This document shows positions 8,722 to 17,652 of a DNA stretch of 64,000 bases, piece after piece; the stretch's first letter is position 1; each line of letters opens with the position of its first letter. The translations under genes and the position numbers were made by a program. The stretch is from Blattabacterium sp. (Cryptocercus punctulatus) str. Cpu. GTDB lineage: Bacteria > Bacteroidota > Bacteroidia > Flavobacteriales > Blattabacteriaceae. The notes below the pieces were generated by a model. The model was not told the DNA's origin and did no database searches. It saw only the letters and a program-made list of their open reading frames with translations. Where the stretch lies: the NCBI RefSeq assembly GCF_000236405.1, contig NC_016621.1, forward strand, positions 124,001 through 188,000, written 5' to 3'.

Positions 8722-9126
8722 TTAAATTTTAATAGATTTTTTGATTTTTTTTGATAAAGTTTTTAAATATTTTTCCGATAGATCTATTCTTTTTTTAGAA
8801 AAATTTCCATCACTTTCTTTATCCATAGGAATTAAGTGAATATGAGCATGAGGAATTTCAAATCCAAGAACAAATATACCTATACGATTACAAGGTATTA
8901 TTTTCTCAATCCCTATAGCTACTTTTCGAGTAAAAGACATAATAGAGAGAAATTCATTTTTTGTAAGAGAAAATATTTTTTCTATATTTTCTTTTTTTGG
9001 TATCACTAAAGTATGTCCTATTTTTAATGGATAAATATCTAAAAAAGCTAAATGATTGTAAGTTTCTGCTATTTTATAAGCGGAAATTTCATTTTTAATT
9101 ATTTTTGTAAAAATATTTTTATTCAT
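8722..9126 (-). CDS. HIT-family nucleotide-binding hydrolase
   Basis: 134 residues. The histidine-triad signature HAHIHLIP is near residue 94, preceded by the family strands AFLDIYPLKIGHTLVIPK. HIT proteins hydrolyse or transfer nucleotidyl groups (AMP-lysine, dinucleoside polyphosphates); the physiological substrate here is unknown. Its start overlaps the end of greA by 8 bp, so the two are co-transcribed, as is common in Bacteroidota. Confidence 0.93.
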   Translation of the reverse strand: MNKNIFTKIIKNEISAYKIAETYNHLAFLDIYPLKIGHTLVIPKKENIEKIFSLTKNEFLSIMSFTRKVAIGIEKIIPCNRIGIFVLGFEIPHAHIHLIPMDKESDGNFSKKRIDLSEKYLKTLSKKIKKSIKI

Positions 9127-9601
9127 TAAATCCTATTTCTAAAATTTCATAATCAAGTATCATCTTATTAGGTAAATTAATATGGGCAATTTCTCCTACT
9201 TTTTTTCCAAGTATTCCTGTAGATATAGGAGTATTTATAGAAATTTTTCCTAATTTTAAATCGGCTTCTCCTTCTGGAACTAAAGTATATATTTGTTCTC
9301 CACCATAAGTTAGATTTTTAACTTTTACTGTAGATAGAATAGAAACCCTAGTTCTATTAATTTTTGATTCATCTATAATCCTTGCATTGGATAATTTTTT
9401 TTTAAACTTAGCTATATTCATTTCTAAAAATCCTTGTGCTTCTTTGATTGCATCATATTCTGCATTTTCTGAAATATCTCCTTTATCTCTTGCTTCAGCT
9501 ATTTGCATTGATATTTTTGGACGTTCAATGTTTTCTAATCTTTCTATTTTTTGTTGTAATTTTTTTAATCCTTTTTTAGTTATATATTCGAATTTTTCCA
9601 T
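9119..9601 (-). CDS. greA: Transcription elongation factor GreA
   Basis: 160 residues, full length. The N-terminal coiled coil carries the acidic tip ARDKGDISENAEYDAIKEAQ near residue 40. The C-terminal FKBP-like domain includes the STVKVKNL and ISINTPISTGILGKKVGE strands. GreA enters the RNA polymerase secondary channel and stimulates cleavage of backtracked RNA. In a genome with long A/T runs, factors acting on stalled polymerase may matter more than usual (inference). It is co-transcribed with the overlapping HIT gene. Confidence 0.96.
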   Translation of the reverse strand: MEKFEYITKKGLKKLQQKIERLENIERPKISMQIAEARDKGDISENAEYDAIKEAQGFLEMNIAKFKKKLSNARIIDESKINRTRVSILSTVKVKNLTYGGEQIYTLVPEGEADLKLGKISINTPISTGILGKKVGEIAHINLPNKMILDYEILEIGFNE

Positions 9602-9713
9602 AATTTTTCATTATTATTGTATTTTTTCATTTATTTATTATTATTATATATAAAGTTAATTGATTTTGTGAATAATAGTAAACTGTATAAAATGTATAAA
9701 AAAATAATAAAAT

Positions 9714-10021
9714 ATGGATTTTTTTATTCGGTTATTTTTAATTATTTTATTATCGATAATATCGAAAATACCAGGAAAAGTAATTAAAATTTATAATGGA
9801 TATACTTTATAATTTAAATTTTCTGAAAAAAAAATGAAAAATTACAAAATAAGGATTTTGGATATAGATTGTCCATAAAAAAAATCAAGCTTTATGAATA
9901 AAATAGTGATCATTTTTTTGGATTATTATATGAAAATAATAGAAAATATAGCGAAAAAAAATAAAATTGGATTATGGATAAAAAAGTCATCTATTAATAA
10001 TCCATATTACTGGATAAAAAA
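9714..10021 (+). pseudogene. Relic of a secreted thermonuclease-like (SNase-fold) protein
   Basis: This fills most of the 420-bp gap between greA and murA. Read in a single frame from the ATG at 9714 it gives a hydrophobic leader (FIRLFLIILLSIIS), then GKVIKIYNGYTL, a stop (9810-9812), NYKIRILDIDCP, a second stop (9876-9878), and near the end AKKNKIGLWIKKSSINNPYYW. These match, in order, SNase landmarks: the GKVxxVxDGDT strand, the YKIRLxxIDCPE active-site region and the C-terminal GLW...PPW..R element. The catalytic middle, roughly 60-70 residues, is missing, and the DGD acidic residues are lost (NGY). Two stops and the internal loss mean it cannot work. The 112 bp between greA and 9714 hold nothing I recognise. 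Confidence 0.65.
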
Positions 10022-11329
10022 TTATACTATTCTGGAAATTTTTGCTCCTAAAATACGTAATCGTTGATCAATATTTTCATATCCTCTATCTATTTGTTCT
10101 ATATTTTTTATTATACTAGTACCTTTAGCAGAAAGTGCTGCTATTAAAAGTGCAATTCCTGCTCTTATATCCGGAGAATTTAATATCGAACCTCGCAAAT
10201 AAGATTGATGATTTAATCCAATAATAGTTGCTCTATGAGGATCACATAATATTATTTGTGCACCCATTTCAATTAGTTTATCTACAAAAAATAATCTACT
10301 TTCGAACATTTTTTGATGAATTAAAACACTTCCTTTTGCTTGAGTTGCGACAACTGTTAAAATACTTAATAAATCGGGAGTTAATCCTGGCCATGGTGCA
10401 TCAGAAATTGTTAATATAGCATTATTTAATAATTTTTTTATTCTATAATATTTTTGAGATGGAATATAAATATCATCATTTTCTTTTTCTAATTTTATCC
10501 CCATTTTTTTAAATGTATTTGGAATAATTCCTAAATTTTTCCAACTAACATTTCTAATTTTTATTTCGGAACTAGTAATTGCTGCTAATCCTATCCAACT
10601 TCCAATTTCTACCATATCAGGTAAAATAGTATGTGAACATCCACTTAATTCTGTAACTCCGATAATATGAATTAAATTAGAACCTATTCCTTTTATTTTT
10701 GATCCCATTCTATTCAATAATCTACATAATTGTTGAATATAAGGTTCACAAGCTGCGTTATAAATAGTTGTTTTTCCTTTTGCTAAGGTAGCTGCCATGA
10801 TAATATTAGCTGTTCCTGTTACAGAAGCTTCTTCTAAAAGAAGATATTTTCCTGTTAAATATTTGGAATAAATATAAAAATATTGATTTTCTTTATAAAC
10901 TATCTGACTACCTAAGGATTCAAATCCTCTTAAATGAATATCCAATCGTCTACGACCAATCCTGTCCCCTCCAGGAATTGGCATACATACTTTTCCAAAT
11001 CGAGCTAACAAAGGACCTGCAATCATTAGAGATCCTCTAATAGATTGTCCATATTCAATAAAAAATTTTTTTGTGTTTAAATACTCAATATAAATTTCTT
11101 TTGCTTGAAAAGTATAATCTCCAATATTATTTTTTTTTATTATAACTCCTAAATTTTTAAGAATTTGTATTAAACATTGAACATCTCCTATTTCTGGAAT
11201 GTTTTTTATTCTTATTTTTTCTGATGTTAATAAAACTGCACATAAAACTTGTAAAGCTTCATTTTTTGCACCTTGTGGTTTTATTTCCCCTTTTAAAAAA
11301 TTTCCACCTTCTATTTTAAAAGAAGCCAT
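10022..11329 (-). CDS. murA: UDP-N-acetylglucosamine 1-carboxyvinyltransferase
   Basis: 435 residues. MurA transfers enolpyruvate from PEP to UDP-GlcNAc, the first committed step of peptidoglycan synthesis. Visible are KNEALQVLCAVLLT near the N-terminus, the catalytic loop IPGGDRIGRRRLDIH near residue 120, the GTANIIMAATLAKG segment and the C-terminal RAGIALLIAAL block. The usual catalytic Cys of the loop is Asp (about residue 122), a known natural variant that makes MurA insensitive to fosfomycin. Its ATG overlaps the stop of the upstream DUF4290 gene by one base, so the two are translationally coupled. Confidence 0.96.
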   Translation of the reverse strand: MASFKIEGGNFLKGEIKPQGAKNEALQVLCAVLLTSEKIRIKNIPEIGDVQCLIQILKNLGVIIKKNNIGDYTFQAKEIYIEYLNTKKFFIEYGQSIRGSLMIAGPLLARFGKVCMPIPGGDRIGRRRLDIHLRGFESLGSQIVYKENQYFYIYSKYLTGKYLLLEEASVTGTANIIMAATLAKGKTTIYNAACEPYIQQLCRLLNRMGSKIKGIGSNLIHIIGVTELSGCSHTILPDMVEIGSWIGLAAITSSEIKIRNVSWKNLGIIPNTFKKMGIKLEKENDDIYIPSQKYYRIKKLLNNAILTISDAPWPGLTPDLLSILTVVATQAKGSVLIHQKMFESRLFFVDKLIEMGAQIILCDPHRATIIGLNHQSYLRGSILNSPDIRAGIALLIAALSAKGTSIIKNIEQIDRGYENIDQRLRILGAKISRIV

Positions 11330-11934
11330 TACTTTTCATATTCATATTTTTTTCTCATATAATTTTTTTTTCTTTTTGGATTTAAAAGATAGGAAGATTG
11401 TAATAATGGATTAGTTTTATTCATTAAACAGATTTTTCCTTTTGAAAGGTCTTTTAAATCTTTAAATATGATATCATCTTCTACAATATTTTTATTCCAC
11501 CTTAAATAATTTTTCTTCATTGTATTTGCTATAGCATAAAATAATCCTTCTTTTTTTTTACTATTTTTACAATTTATTGCTACATATATCATATTTCTTA
11601 TAATTTTTCCATAATATCGAAAATTAGTTAAATAGTCAGGGTAGACTACTTTTTTATAATGATAAATTTTTCTTTTTTCTGGATTTGGTTTTGGAAAAGG
11701 TGTATCAATATCTAATTGATATTTAGACATAATAAATAATTGATTCCATAATTTATGCTGAAAATAAGGAATTTTAAATCTAGGATTGGAATACGTCATT
11801 AATTTAATGATACTCCATGCACAACGATTACGTTCTTTTCTATTTTTTATTTTTATTGCATAATCGATCATTTTATGAATATTTCTTCCATATTCTGGTA
11901 TAACTAATTTGAAACGATTAGTATTATATTCCAT
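11329..11934 (-). CDS. DUF4290 family protein
   Basis: 201 residues. The N-terminus MEYNTNRFKLVIPEYGRN followed by IHKMIDYAI is characteristic of this Bacteroidota family of unknown function, which is usually encoded just upstream of murA, as here. The remainder is basic and aromatic with no catalytic motif I recognise, ending in a lysine/arginine-rich tail. The one-base stop/start overlap with murA suggests coupled translation and perhaps a role linked to wall synthesis or division (inference from context only). Its start lies within the 3' end of the cation-transporter gene (11-bp overlap). Confidence 0.85.
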   Translation of the reverse strand: MEYNTNRFKLVIPEYGRNIHKMIDYAIKIKNRKERNRCAWSIIKLMTYSNPRFKIPYFQHKLWNQLFIMSKYQLDIDTPFPKPNPEKRKIYHYKKVVYPDYLTNFRYYGKIIRNMIYVAINCKNSKKKEGLFYAIANTMKKNYLRWNKNIVEDDIIFKDLKDLSKGKICLMNKTNPLLQSSYLLNPKRKKNYMRKKYEYEK

Positions 11935-12958
11935 ATTGATTTTTATTTATAAAAATAAGATCTTTTCTTTTATTATTGTTGTAATATGAAGTTTTATCTA
12001 ACGTCCAAAGAATTTTTTTTTGAAAAATATTTTTTCTAACTTTACATAATTTATTAAAACATATATAACAATGATTTGATTTACAAGCATCTACGTGAAC
12101 AGATAATTCTACTTTATTTCCAAATTTATCTTTTGTTAGTTTTGTTAATTTTTGTACTTCTTTATTAGCATCTTTTATATTAAAAAACCATGGAACTGTT
12201 AAATGACAATCAACATGTAAAGCACTTCCATATTTAATAATTTTTAAATGATGAAGATCAATCCAATGACTATTTTTTTTTTCATTGATATAAAAAGATA
12301 ACTTTTTTAAAAGTTTTTTATCATATTCATCCATAATTCCAGCTGCAGCCGATCTTAATAATTTTAATCCTGTATATAAAATTACAGAGGAAAAAATAAC
12401 AGAAATAATAGAATCTATCCATATCCATTGAGTTATATTTAATAATATTAATCCTATCACAATTCCAAAAGTAGAATAGGTATCTATTTGAAGATGTTTT
12501 CCACTAGCTATTAATGTTAAAGCACTATTTTTATTTCCTATTTTACAGGCAAAAATACCTAAAAAGTAATTAATAATTGCAGTAAATGACATTAGATAGA
12601 TTCCATAATCTAATCTTAATAAAAAAATAGTTTCATGATTTTTTACACGTATAAAAATTTTTATAAAAATGATAATTCCTACGAAAAAAATTAAAAAACC
12701 TTCTATTGCAGTGGATATAAATTCTATTTTTCCATGACCATATGGATGATTTTGATCTTTAGGCAAAGAAGAAACATAAAGACTATATAACCCTATAAAT
12801 CCACTAATTATATTTGTGATACTTTCTAGAGCATCACTAAATATAGAAATAGAAGAAGTAATATACCAAGTAATTAATTTAATTAAAAATAAAATTACTG
12901 CTACGAAACAAATCAGTTTTTGGAGACTAAAATTTATTTTTATTTTTTTATCTTCCAT
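11924..12958 (-). CDS. Cation diffusion facilitator family transporter
   Basis: 344 residues. Six predicted membrane segments carry the CDF metal-site signatures: SDALESITNI in helix II, HPYGHGKIEF between II and III, and the helix V region HLQIDTYSTFGI. A cytoplasmic C-terminal domain follows, with a cysteine-rich tail (CKSNHCYICFNKLCKVR) seen in Bacteroidota members. CDF proteins export Zn2+, Fe2+ or Mn2+ by proton antiport; the substrate cannot be assigned. It overlaps the DUF4290 gene by 11 bp and starts 28 bp after the helicase gene, so helicase, transporter, DUF4290 and murA may form one minus-strand transcription unit. Confidence 0.92.
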   Translation of the reverse strand: MEDKKIKINFSLQKLICFVAVILFLIKLITWYITSSISIFSDALESITNIISGFIGLYSLYVSSLPKDQNHPYGHGKIEFISTAIEGFLIFFVGIIIFIKIFIRVKNHETIFLLRLDYGIYLMSFTAIINYFLGIFACKIGNKNSALTLIASGKHLQIDTYSTFGIVIGLILLNITQWIWIDSIISVIFSSVILYTGLKLLRSAAAGIMDEYDKKLLKKLSFYINEKKNSHWIDLHHLKIIKYGSALHVDCHLTVPWFFNIKDANKEVQKLTKLTKDKFGNKVELSVHVDACKSNHCYICFNKLCKVRKNIFQKKILWTLDKTSYYNNNKRKDLIFINKNQYGI

Positions 12959-12986
12959 AATAAAATAAAAATGGATGGGAAAAAGT

Positions 12987-15095
12987 TTATGAATAAATAA
13001 TGAGTTTAGCTAATTTTAGTAAAATTTTCTTTTCTCCTGATTGTTGAAATTTAATTATGGCTATTTCATTTTGTCTTTGTATATCTATAATGGTTCCTAT
13101 TCCAAAATTTTTGTGAAATACTTTTATTCCTTTTTTTATTAATTTTTTTTCATAATTATTTGTTTTTAATTTGTATGAATAATTAGAAATTGATATTTTT
13201 TTTTCAATAAATTTTTCATTGATTTCATGAATAAAACGACTAGGGATATTCATAATTTTTTTCCCCCATAAAAAACGATATTTTGTATAAGTTAATATAG
13301 CTTTTTTTTGAGCTCTAGTTAAAGCAACATAGAATAATCGACGTTCTTCCTCAAGTTTTAATTGGTTTTCTAAACTAGATTTTGAAGGAAATAAATTTTC
13401 TTCTAATCCTGTAATAAAAATCACTGGAAACTCTAACCCTTTAGATAAATGAATTGTCATTAACGAAACTTTATTTTCTTCTTTATTTTCATTTATTCCT
13501 TCTCTTAAAGAAAAATATTGTAAAAAACCAGATAAACTTATATCTCCATTTTTTTTTAATTTTTTTTGATCATTAATATAATAAGAGATATTATCTAATA
13601 TAAGTTGAAAATTATCATGATTATAATTATTTTTTTTCTCTTTTTTTAATAAAAATTTTACTATATATTGAGCTATTTCATATATATTTTTATCTTTTAA
13701 TTTTAAACGAAAATTTTCTATAATCCTATTTATTGTTAGATGGATCACTTTCCATAAGTAATCTTTTTCATAGAAAAGAGAACGATTTTGGAGTTCTGTA
13801 CAAAGAAATGAAAATATTTCATTTTTTTTTTGAGAAAATATTAATAATAATTTAACAGTTTTTTTATTGTTTATTTTTTTTTTTATGATTCTTAATAATG
13901 ATTCCTCATCTTTTGGATTATTGATAATTCTAAAATAAGCTAATAAATCTTGAATTTCTTTACGTTTATAAAACGATATAGATCCACCTATCTTATAGGG
14001 TATATTATTTTCTTTCATTGCATATTCTAAAATATTGGATTGTGAATTTGTTCTATAAAGAATAGCAAAATCTTTGTTTTGAAATTTTTTAATTTTTTTC
14101 AGAAAAAGAATATAATCAGCAATATATTGTGCTTCTTCTTTTTCTGAAAAAGCTCCATATATTTTTATTTCATCTCCTTTTTCGTTTTTAGTCCAAATTT
14201 TTTTAAAAAGTTGATTTTTATTAAAAGAAATAATTTTATTTGAGGCCTCTACTATGTGATTAGTGGAACGATAATTTTGTTCAAGTCGAAAAATTTTTGC
14301 TTCATTGTAGTCTTTATGAAAATTTAAAATATTTGAAATATTTGCTCCCCGAAAAGCATAAATACTTTGTGCATCATCGCCAACTGCAAAAACATTTCTA
14401 TATTTAGAGGAAAGATTTTTAATGATAATATTTTGAGCAAGATTGGTATCTTGATATTCATCAATCAATATATATTGAAATTTTTCTTGGTATTTATGCA
14501 GTATTTTTGGAAAACGAAAAAATAAATAATTTGTGTGTAGTAATATATCATCAAAATCTAAAGCTTCTGAATTAGAGCATTTTTTGACATAAATTTTATA
14601 AATTTTTTTTATATCCTTATAATAGAATTCTTTTTTTTTTCTTAATTTATCGAAGAAATTATTTTTATATTCAGATATTTTTTTTATAATATTTTTAGGA
14701 CTAAAAGATGTTTTAACATTTGTATCTTCTAATATTTTTTTTATAACATTTTCTGAATCTTTTTGATCATAAATAGTATAATTAGATTTATAACCCAACC
14801 AATGAGATTCTTTTCGTAAAATTCCAGAAAATATAGAATGAAATGTACCTAATGAGATTAAATTAAAATTAGTTTCATTCATCATATTTGAAATACGATT
14901 TTTCATTTCTTTAGCCGCTTTGTTAGTAAAAGTTAAAGCTAATATATTAGATGGATTTATTCCTATATTATTAATCATATGAACAATTCTATGTGTTAGA
15001 ATACGTGTTTTTCCAGATCCAGCCCCAGCAATAACAAGAATTGGTCCATTAATAGTTTTGATAATTTTACGTTGCAAACTATTTAATCTATACAT
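12987..15095 (-). CDS. pcrA: UvrD/PcrA-type superfamily 1 DNA helicase
   Basis: 702 residues. SF1A motifs appear in order: Q-motif LNSLQRKII, Walker A GAGSGKTRIL near residue 24, LTFTNKAAKEM (Ia), ILIDEYQDTN (II), VGDDAQSIYAFRGA (III), LEQNYRST (IV), VSLMTIHLSKGLEFPVIF (V) and FYVALTRAQ (VI). It unwinds DNA 3'-5' in mismatch or excision repair and removes stalled protein complexes. The C-terminal end is short, but the terminal FGIGTIIDI strand typical of UvrD/PcrA is present. Mismatch-repair partner mutS is kept elsewhere in the window. Confidence 0.94.
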   Translation of the reverse strand: MYRLNSLQRKIIKTINGPILVIAGAGSGKTRILTHRIVHMINNIGINPSNILALTFTNKAAKEMKNRISNMMNETNFNLISLGTFHSIFSGILRKESHWLGYKSNYTIYDQKDSENVIKKILEDTNVKTSFSPKNIIKKISEYKNNFFDKLRKKKEFYYKDIKKIYKIYVKKCSNSEALDFDDILLHTNYLFFRFPKILHKYQEKFQYILIDEYQDTNLAQNIIIKNLSSKYRNVFAVGDDAQSIYAFRGANISNILNFHKDYNEAKIFRLEQNYRSTNHIVEASNKIISFNKNQLFKKIWTKNEKGDEIKIYGAFSEKEEAQYIADYILFLKKIKKFQNKDFAILYRTNSQSNILEYAMKENNIPYKIGGSISFYKRKEIQDLLAYFRIINNPKDEESLLRIIKKKINNKKTVKLLLIFSQKKNEIFSFLCTELQNRSLFYEKDYLWKVIHLTINRIIENFRLKLKDKNIYEIAQYIVKFLLKKEKKNNYNHDNFQLILDNISYYINDQKKLKKNGDISLSGFLQYFSLREGINENKEENKVSLMTIHLSKGLEFPVIFITGLEENLFPSKSSLENQLKLEEERRLFYVALTRAQKKAILTYTKYRFLWGKKIMNIPSRFIHEINEKFIEKKISISNYSYKLKTNNYEKKLIKKGIKVFHKNFGIGTIIDIQRQNEIAIIKFQQSGEKKILLKLAKLIIYS

Positions 15096-15145
15096 ACATA
15101 TATATAATTCATATTTTTTTTTAGATTTTTTTTAAATCAACTAAT

Positions 15146-17260
15146 TTATTTTTTCCATAAATATTTATTATAGTATTTATAAACTCTATGAGTTAAAAAA
15201 AAATTGGGTTTTTTGTGAAAAAAATTTTGAGCAATTGGAATAACTTCTTTCATTAATTTATAATCTTGGATAAGATTTGCAATGCGTAAACAACTTTTCC
15301 CACTTTGTTTTGTACCTATTATTAAATCTCCACTTCCTCTTAATTTAAGATCTTTTTTAGATATTTCTAATCCATCATTAGTCTGGCACATTACTTTTAT
15401 TCTAAAGTGACTTTCAATGCTAATTTTTTCATTTGTCATAAGAAAACAATAACTTTGATATGGTCCTCTACCCACTCTCCCTCTTAATTGATGTAATTGA
15501 GATAATCCAAAATAATCTGCATTTTCTATTAAAATAACTGAAGCATTAGGTACATCTACTCCTACTTCTATAACAGTAGTGGATACCAGTATTTTATTTT
15601 TTCCACTTAAAAATTGATCCATTTGAATATTCTTTTCTTGATAGTTCATTCTACCATGAAGAATTCCTATTTTATTTTCTAAATTTTGGAATTCTTTTTT
15701 TAATATTTTATAGCCACTTATCAAATTTTGATATTCATTTTTTTTAGATTTTTCTATAGTAGGATATATGATGTATATTTGTCTTCCTTTTAAAATCTGA
15801 TTTTTTATAATTTCAAATACTTTAGGTTTATTTTTATTCCAAAAATGAATAGTTTTTATTGGTTTTCTATCTAAAGGTAATTCTTTAATAATGGAAATAT
15901 TTAAATCCTGATAAAGGGTCATTGATAACGTTCTAGGAATTGGAGTAGCAGTCATAATCAAAATATGAGGTGGTATTTTATTTTTTTCTAAAATTTTAGC
16001 TCTTTGTTCTACACCAAAACGTTGTTGTTCATCAATTATTGCTAATCCAAGATTTTTAAAATGAACGGATTTCTGAATTAAGGCATGGGTACCTATAAGA
16101 ATAGATATTTTTCCTGTAAGAAGATCACTATATATAAATTTTCGTTTTTTAATAGATACTGAACTTGTTAATAAAGCTGTTCTAATTCCAATTAAAGAAA
16201 CCATTTTATCAATAGAAAAATAATGCTGTATAGCTAAAACTTCAGTAGGGACCATTAAACAAGATTGATATCCATTATCCAATGCAATTAGCATAGATAA
16301 TACAGCAATGATAGTTTTTCCACATCCTACATCTCCTTGTAATAATCGATTCATTTGAATGGATTTTTTTAAGTCATTTCGGATTTCCCTAAAAACTTTT
16401 TTTTGATCTTCTGTTAAAGAAAATGGTAAAAAATGTTTGTAAAATTTATAAAAGTTTTTTCCTAATTTTAAAAAAGGATAACTATATAAAAGTTTTATAT
16501 TTCTATTTTTTTTAGATAGTAGAGATAGTTTTAAAAAAAATAATTCTTCAAATTTTAAACGATATTGTGCTTGGAATAGTTTTTCTAAAGATTTTGGAAA
16601 ATGGATTTGAATCAATGCTTCTCTTCTATGCATTAATTTTTTTTTTATAAGATCTTGAAAAAAAACTTCTTCTATATTATTTTTTGATTCTTCTATTAGA
16701 TTTTTCAATAAATTCATTATAAAAAAATTATTGATTCCATTTTTTTTTAGTTTTTTAGATATCGAGTATACAGGTAATATGGAAATTTTTTTTTGAAAAA
16801 ATTGAAATTTTTGAATATTTGGATGAATAATTTGAATTTTTTTTTGAAAAAATTGAATATTTCCATAAACTATTATAGGAATTATTTTTTTTAAATTTTT
16901 TTTAAAAAAATTTATTTTATGATACCATACTAATTCAATAAATCCCGTTTTATTTTCTAAACGTGCTATTAATATTTTTCCTTTTTTATTTTTATAGTTA
17001 ATTTCTTCAATTTTTGTAATTGTACCCATTATTTGTATGATACTTTTGGAAGTTTTTTCTTTAAATTTTAATTTAGATATATCCTCTAATATAGGACAAT
17101 TGACATATTTTTTTGGATAAAAAAAAAGAAAATCTTCATATGTATGAATATTTAATTCTACATTTAATAAATGGGCTTTTTTTAAGCTTAATCCTTTTAA
17201 ATTATCTATAGATTTTTCTAATATATTATGTAACATTTTTTTTAAATTTATATAGTCCAT
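15146..17260 (-). CDS. recG: ATP-dependent DNA helicase RecG
   Basis: 704 residues. An N-terminal wedge/OB region (FYPKKYVNCP, IIQIMGTITKIEE) precedes the SF2 core with LLQGDVGCGKTIIAVL (I), MVPTEVLAIQHY (Ia), LAIIDEQQRFGVEQR (II, DEQQ instead of the usual DEQH), TATPIPRTLSMT (III), STTVIEVGVDVPNAS (V) and QLRGRVGRG (VI). RecG remodels stalled replication forks and Holliday junctions. The DEQQ box is a mild deviation. It is divergent from tRNA-Val/rpsU with a 68-bp gap. Confidence 0.95.
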   Translation of the reverse strand: MDYINLKKMLHNILEKSIDNLKGLSLKKAHLLNVELNIHTYEDFLFFYPKKYVNCPILEDISKLKFKEKTSKSIIQIMGTITKIEEINYKNKKGKILIARLENKTGFIELVWYHKINFFKKNLKKIIPIIVYGNIQFFQKKIQIIHPNIQKFQFFQKKISILPVYSISKKLKKNGINNFFIMNLLKNLIEESKNNIEEVFFQDLIKKKLMHRREALIQIHFPKSLEKLFQAQYRLKFEELFFLKLSLLSKKNRNIKLLYSYPFLKLGKNFYKFYKHFLPFSLTEDQKKVFREIRNDLKKSIQMNRLLQGDVGCGKTIIAVLSMLIALDNGYQSCLMVPTEVLAIQHYFSIDKMVSLIGIRTALLTSSVSIKKRKFIYSDLLTGKISILIGTHALIQKSVHFKNLGLAIIDEQQRFGVEQRAKILEKNKIPPHILIMTATPIPRTLSMTLYQDLNISIIKELPLDRKPIKTIHFWNKNKPKVFEIIKNQILKGRQIYIIYPTIEKSKKNEYQNLISGYKILKKEFQNLENKIGILHGRMNYQEKNIQMDQFLSGKNKILVSTTVIEVGVDVPNASVILIENADYFGLSQLHQLRGRVGRGPYQSYCFLMTNEKISIESHFRIKVMCQTNDGLEISKKDLKLRGSGDLIIGTKQSGKSCLRIANLIQDYKLMKEVIPIAQNFFHKKPNFFLTHRVYKYYNKYLWKK

Positions 17261-17314
17261 TTTTAATTAAGTAAAATAATCTATTCTCTTTTTATTACAT
17301 AAATAAAAAATACT

Positions 17315-17322
17315 TAATTTTG
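17315..17322 (+). promoter_or_regulatory. Candidate Bacteroidota-type -7 box for tRNA-Val
   Basis: TAATTTTG matches the Bacteroidota -7 consensus TAnnTTTG and ends 6 bases before the tRNA 5' end, the expected distance for initiation at the mature end. No clear -33 TTTG is seen at the usual spacing. A chance match is possible in AT-rich DNA. Confidence 0.4.
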
Positions 17323-17328
17323 TAAAAA

Positions 17329-17403
17329 GGACATTTAGCTCAGTTGGTTTAGAGCACTACTTTGACAGAGTAGAGGTCGTCGGTTCAAATCCGATAGTGT
17401 CCA
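17329..17403 (+). tRNA. tRNA-Val (GAC)
   Basis: 75 nt cloverleaf. Acceptor arm GGACATT pairs with AGTGTCC, anticodon stem CTACT/AGTAG with loop TTGACAG (anticodon GAC), T loop TTCAAAT. The discriminator is A and the CCA end is not encoded. It lies directly upstream of rpsU. Confidence 0.95.
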
Positions 17404-17450
17404 CTAGGATTTTTTTTATTTCAATTATTTTATTTTATGATTTTTTTTAT

Positions 17451-17648
17451 ATGGTATTAATTACGACAGTTAGAGAAGGTGAATCTATTGATAAAGCCCT
17501 AAAAAAATGTAAAAAAAAATTTGATAAAACTCGTATTTTAAAGGAATTTAGAGAAAAACAACAATATATAAAACCTTCTGAAGGTAGAAGAAATGAAATA
17601 TTACGAGCTATATATAGAGAGCGAATGAGATTAAAAGGAGAAGAATAA
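17451..17648 (+). CDS. rpsU: 30S ribosomal protein S21
   Basis: 65 residues from the ATG at 17451 (MVLITTVREGESIDKAL...). An upstream in-frame ATG at 17397 would start inside tRNA-Val and add a hydrophobic stretch foreign to S21, so I reject it. The short basic protein has the family pattern REGESIDKALKKCKKKFDK and a C-terminal EILRAIYRERMRLKG. S21 sits at the 30S platform near the anti-Shine-Dalgarno. aroE starts 4 bp downstream. Confidence 0.94.
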   Translation: MVLITTVREGESIDKALKKCKKKFDKTRILKEFREKQQYIKPSEGRRNEILRAIYRERMRLKGEE

Positions 17649-17652
17649 AAAT

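Noticed and set aside
17397..17450. N-terminal extension of rpsU starting inside tRNA-Val
   Set aside because: It would overlap the tRNA 3' end and adds a hydrophobic stretch unknown in S21; the ATG at 17451 gives the family length.
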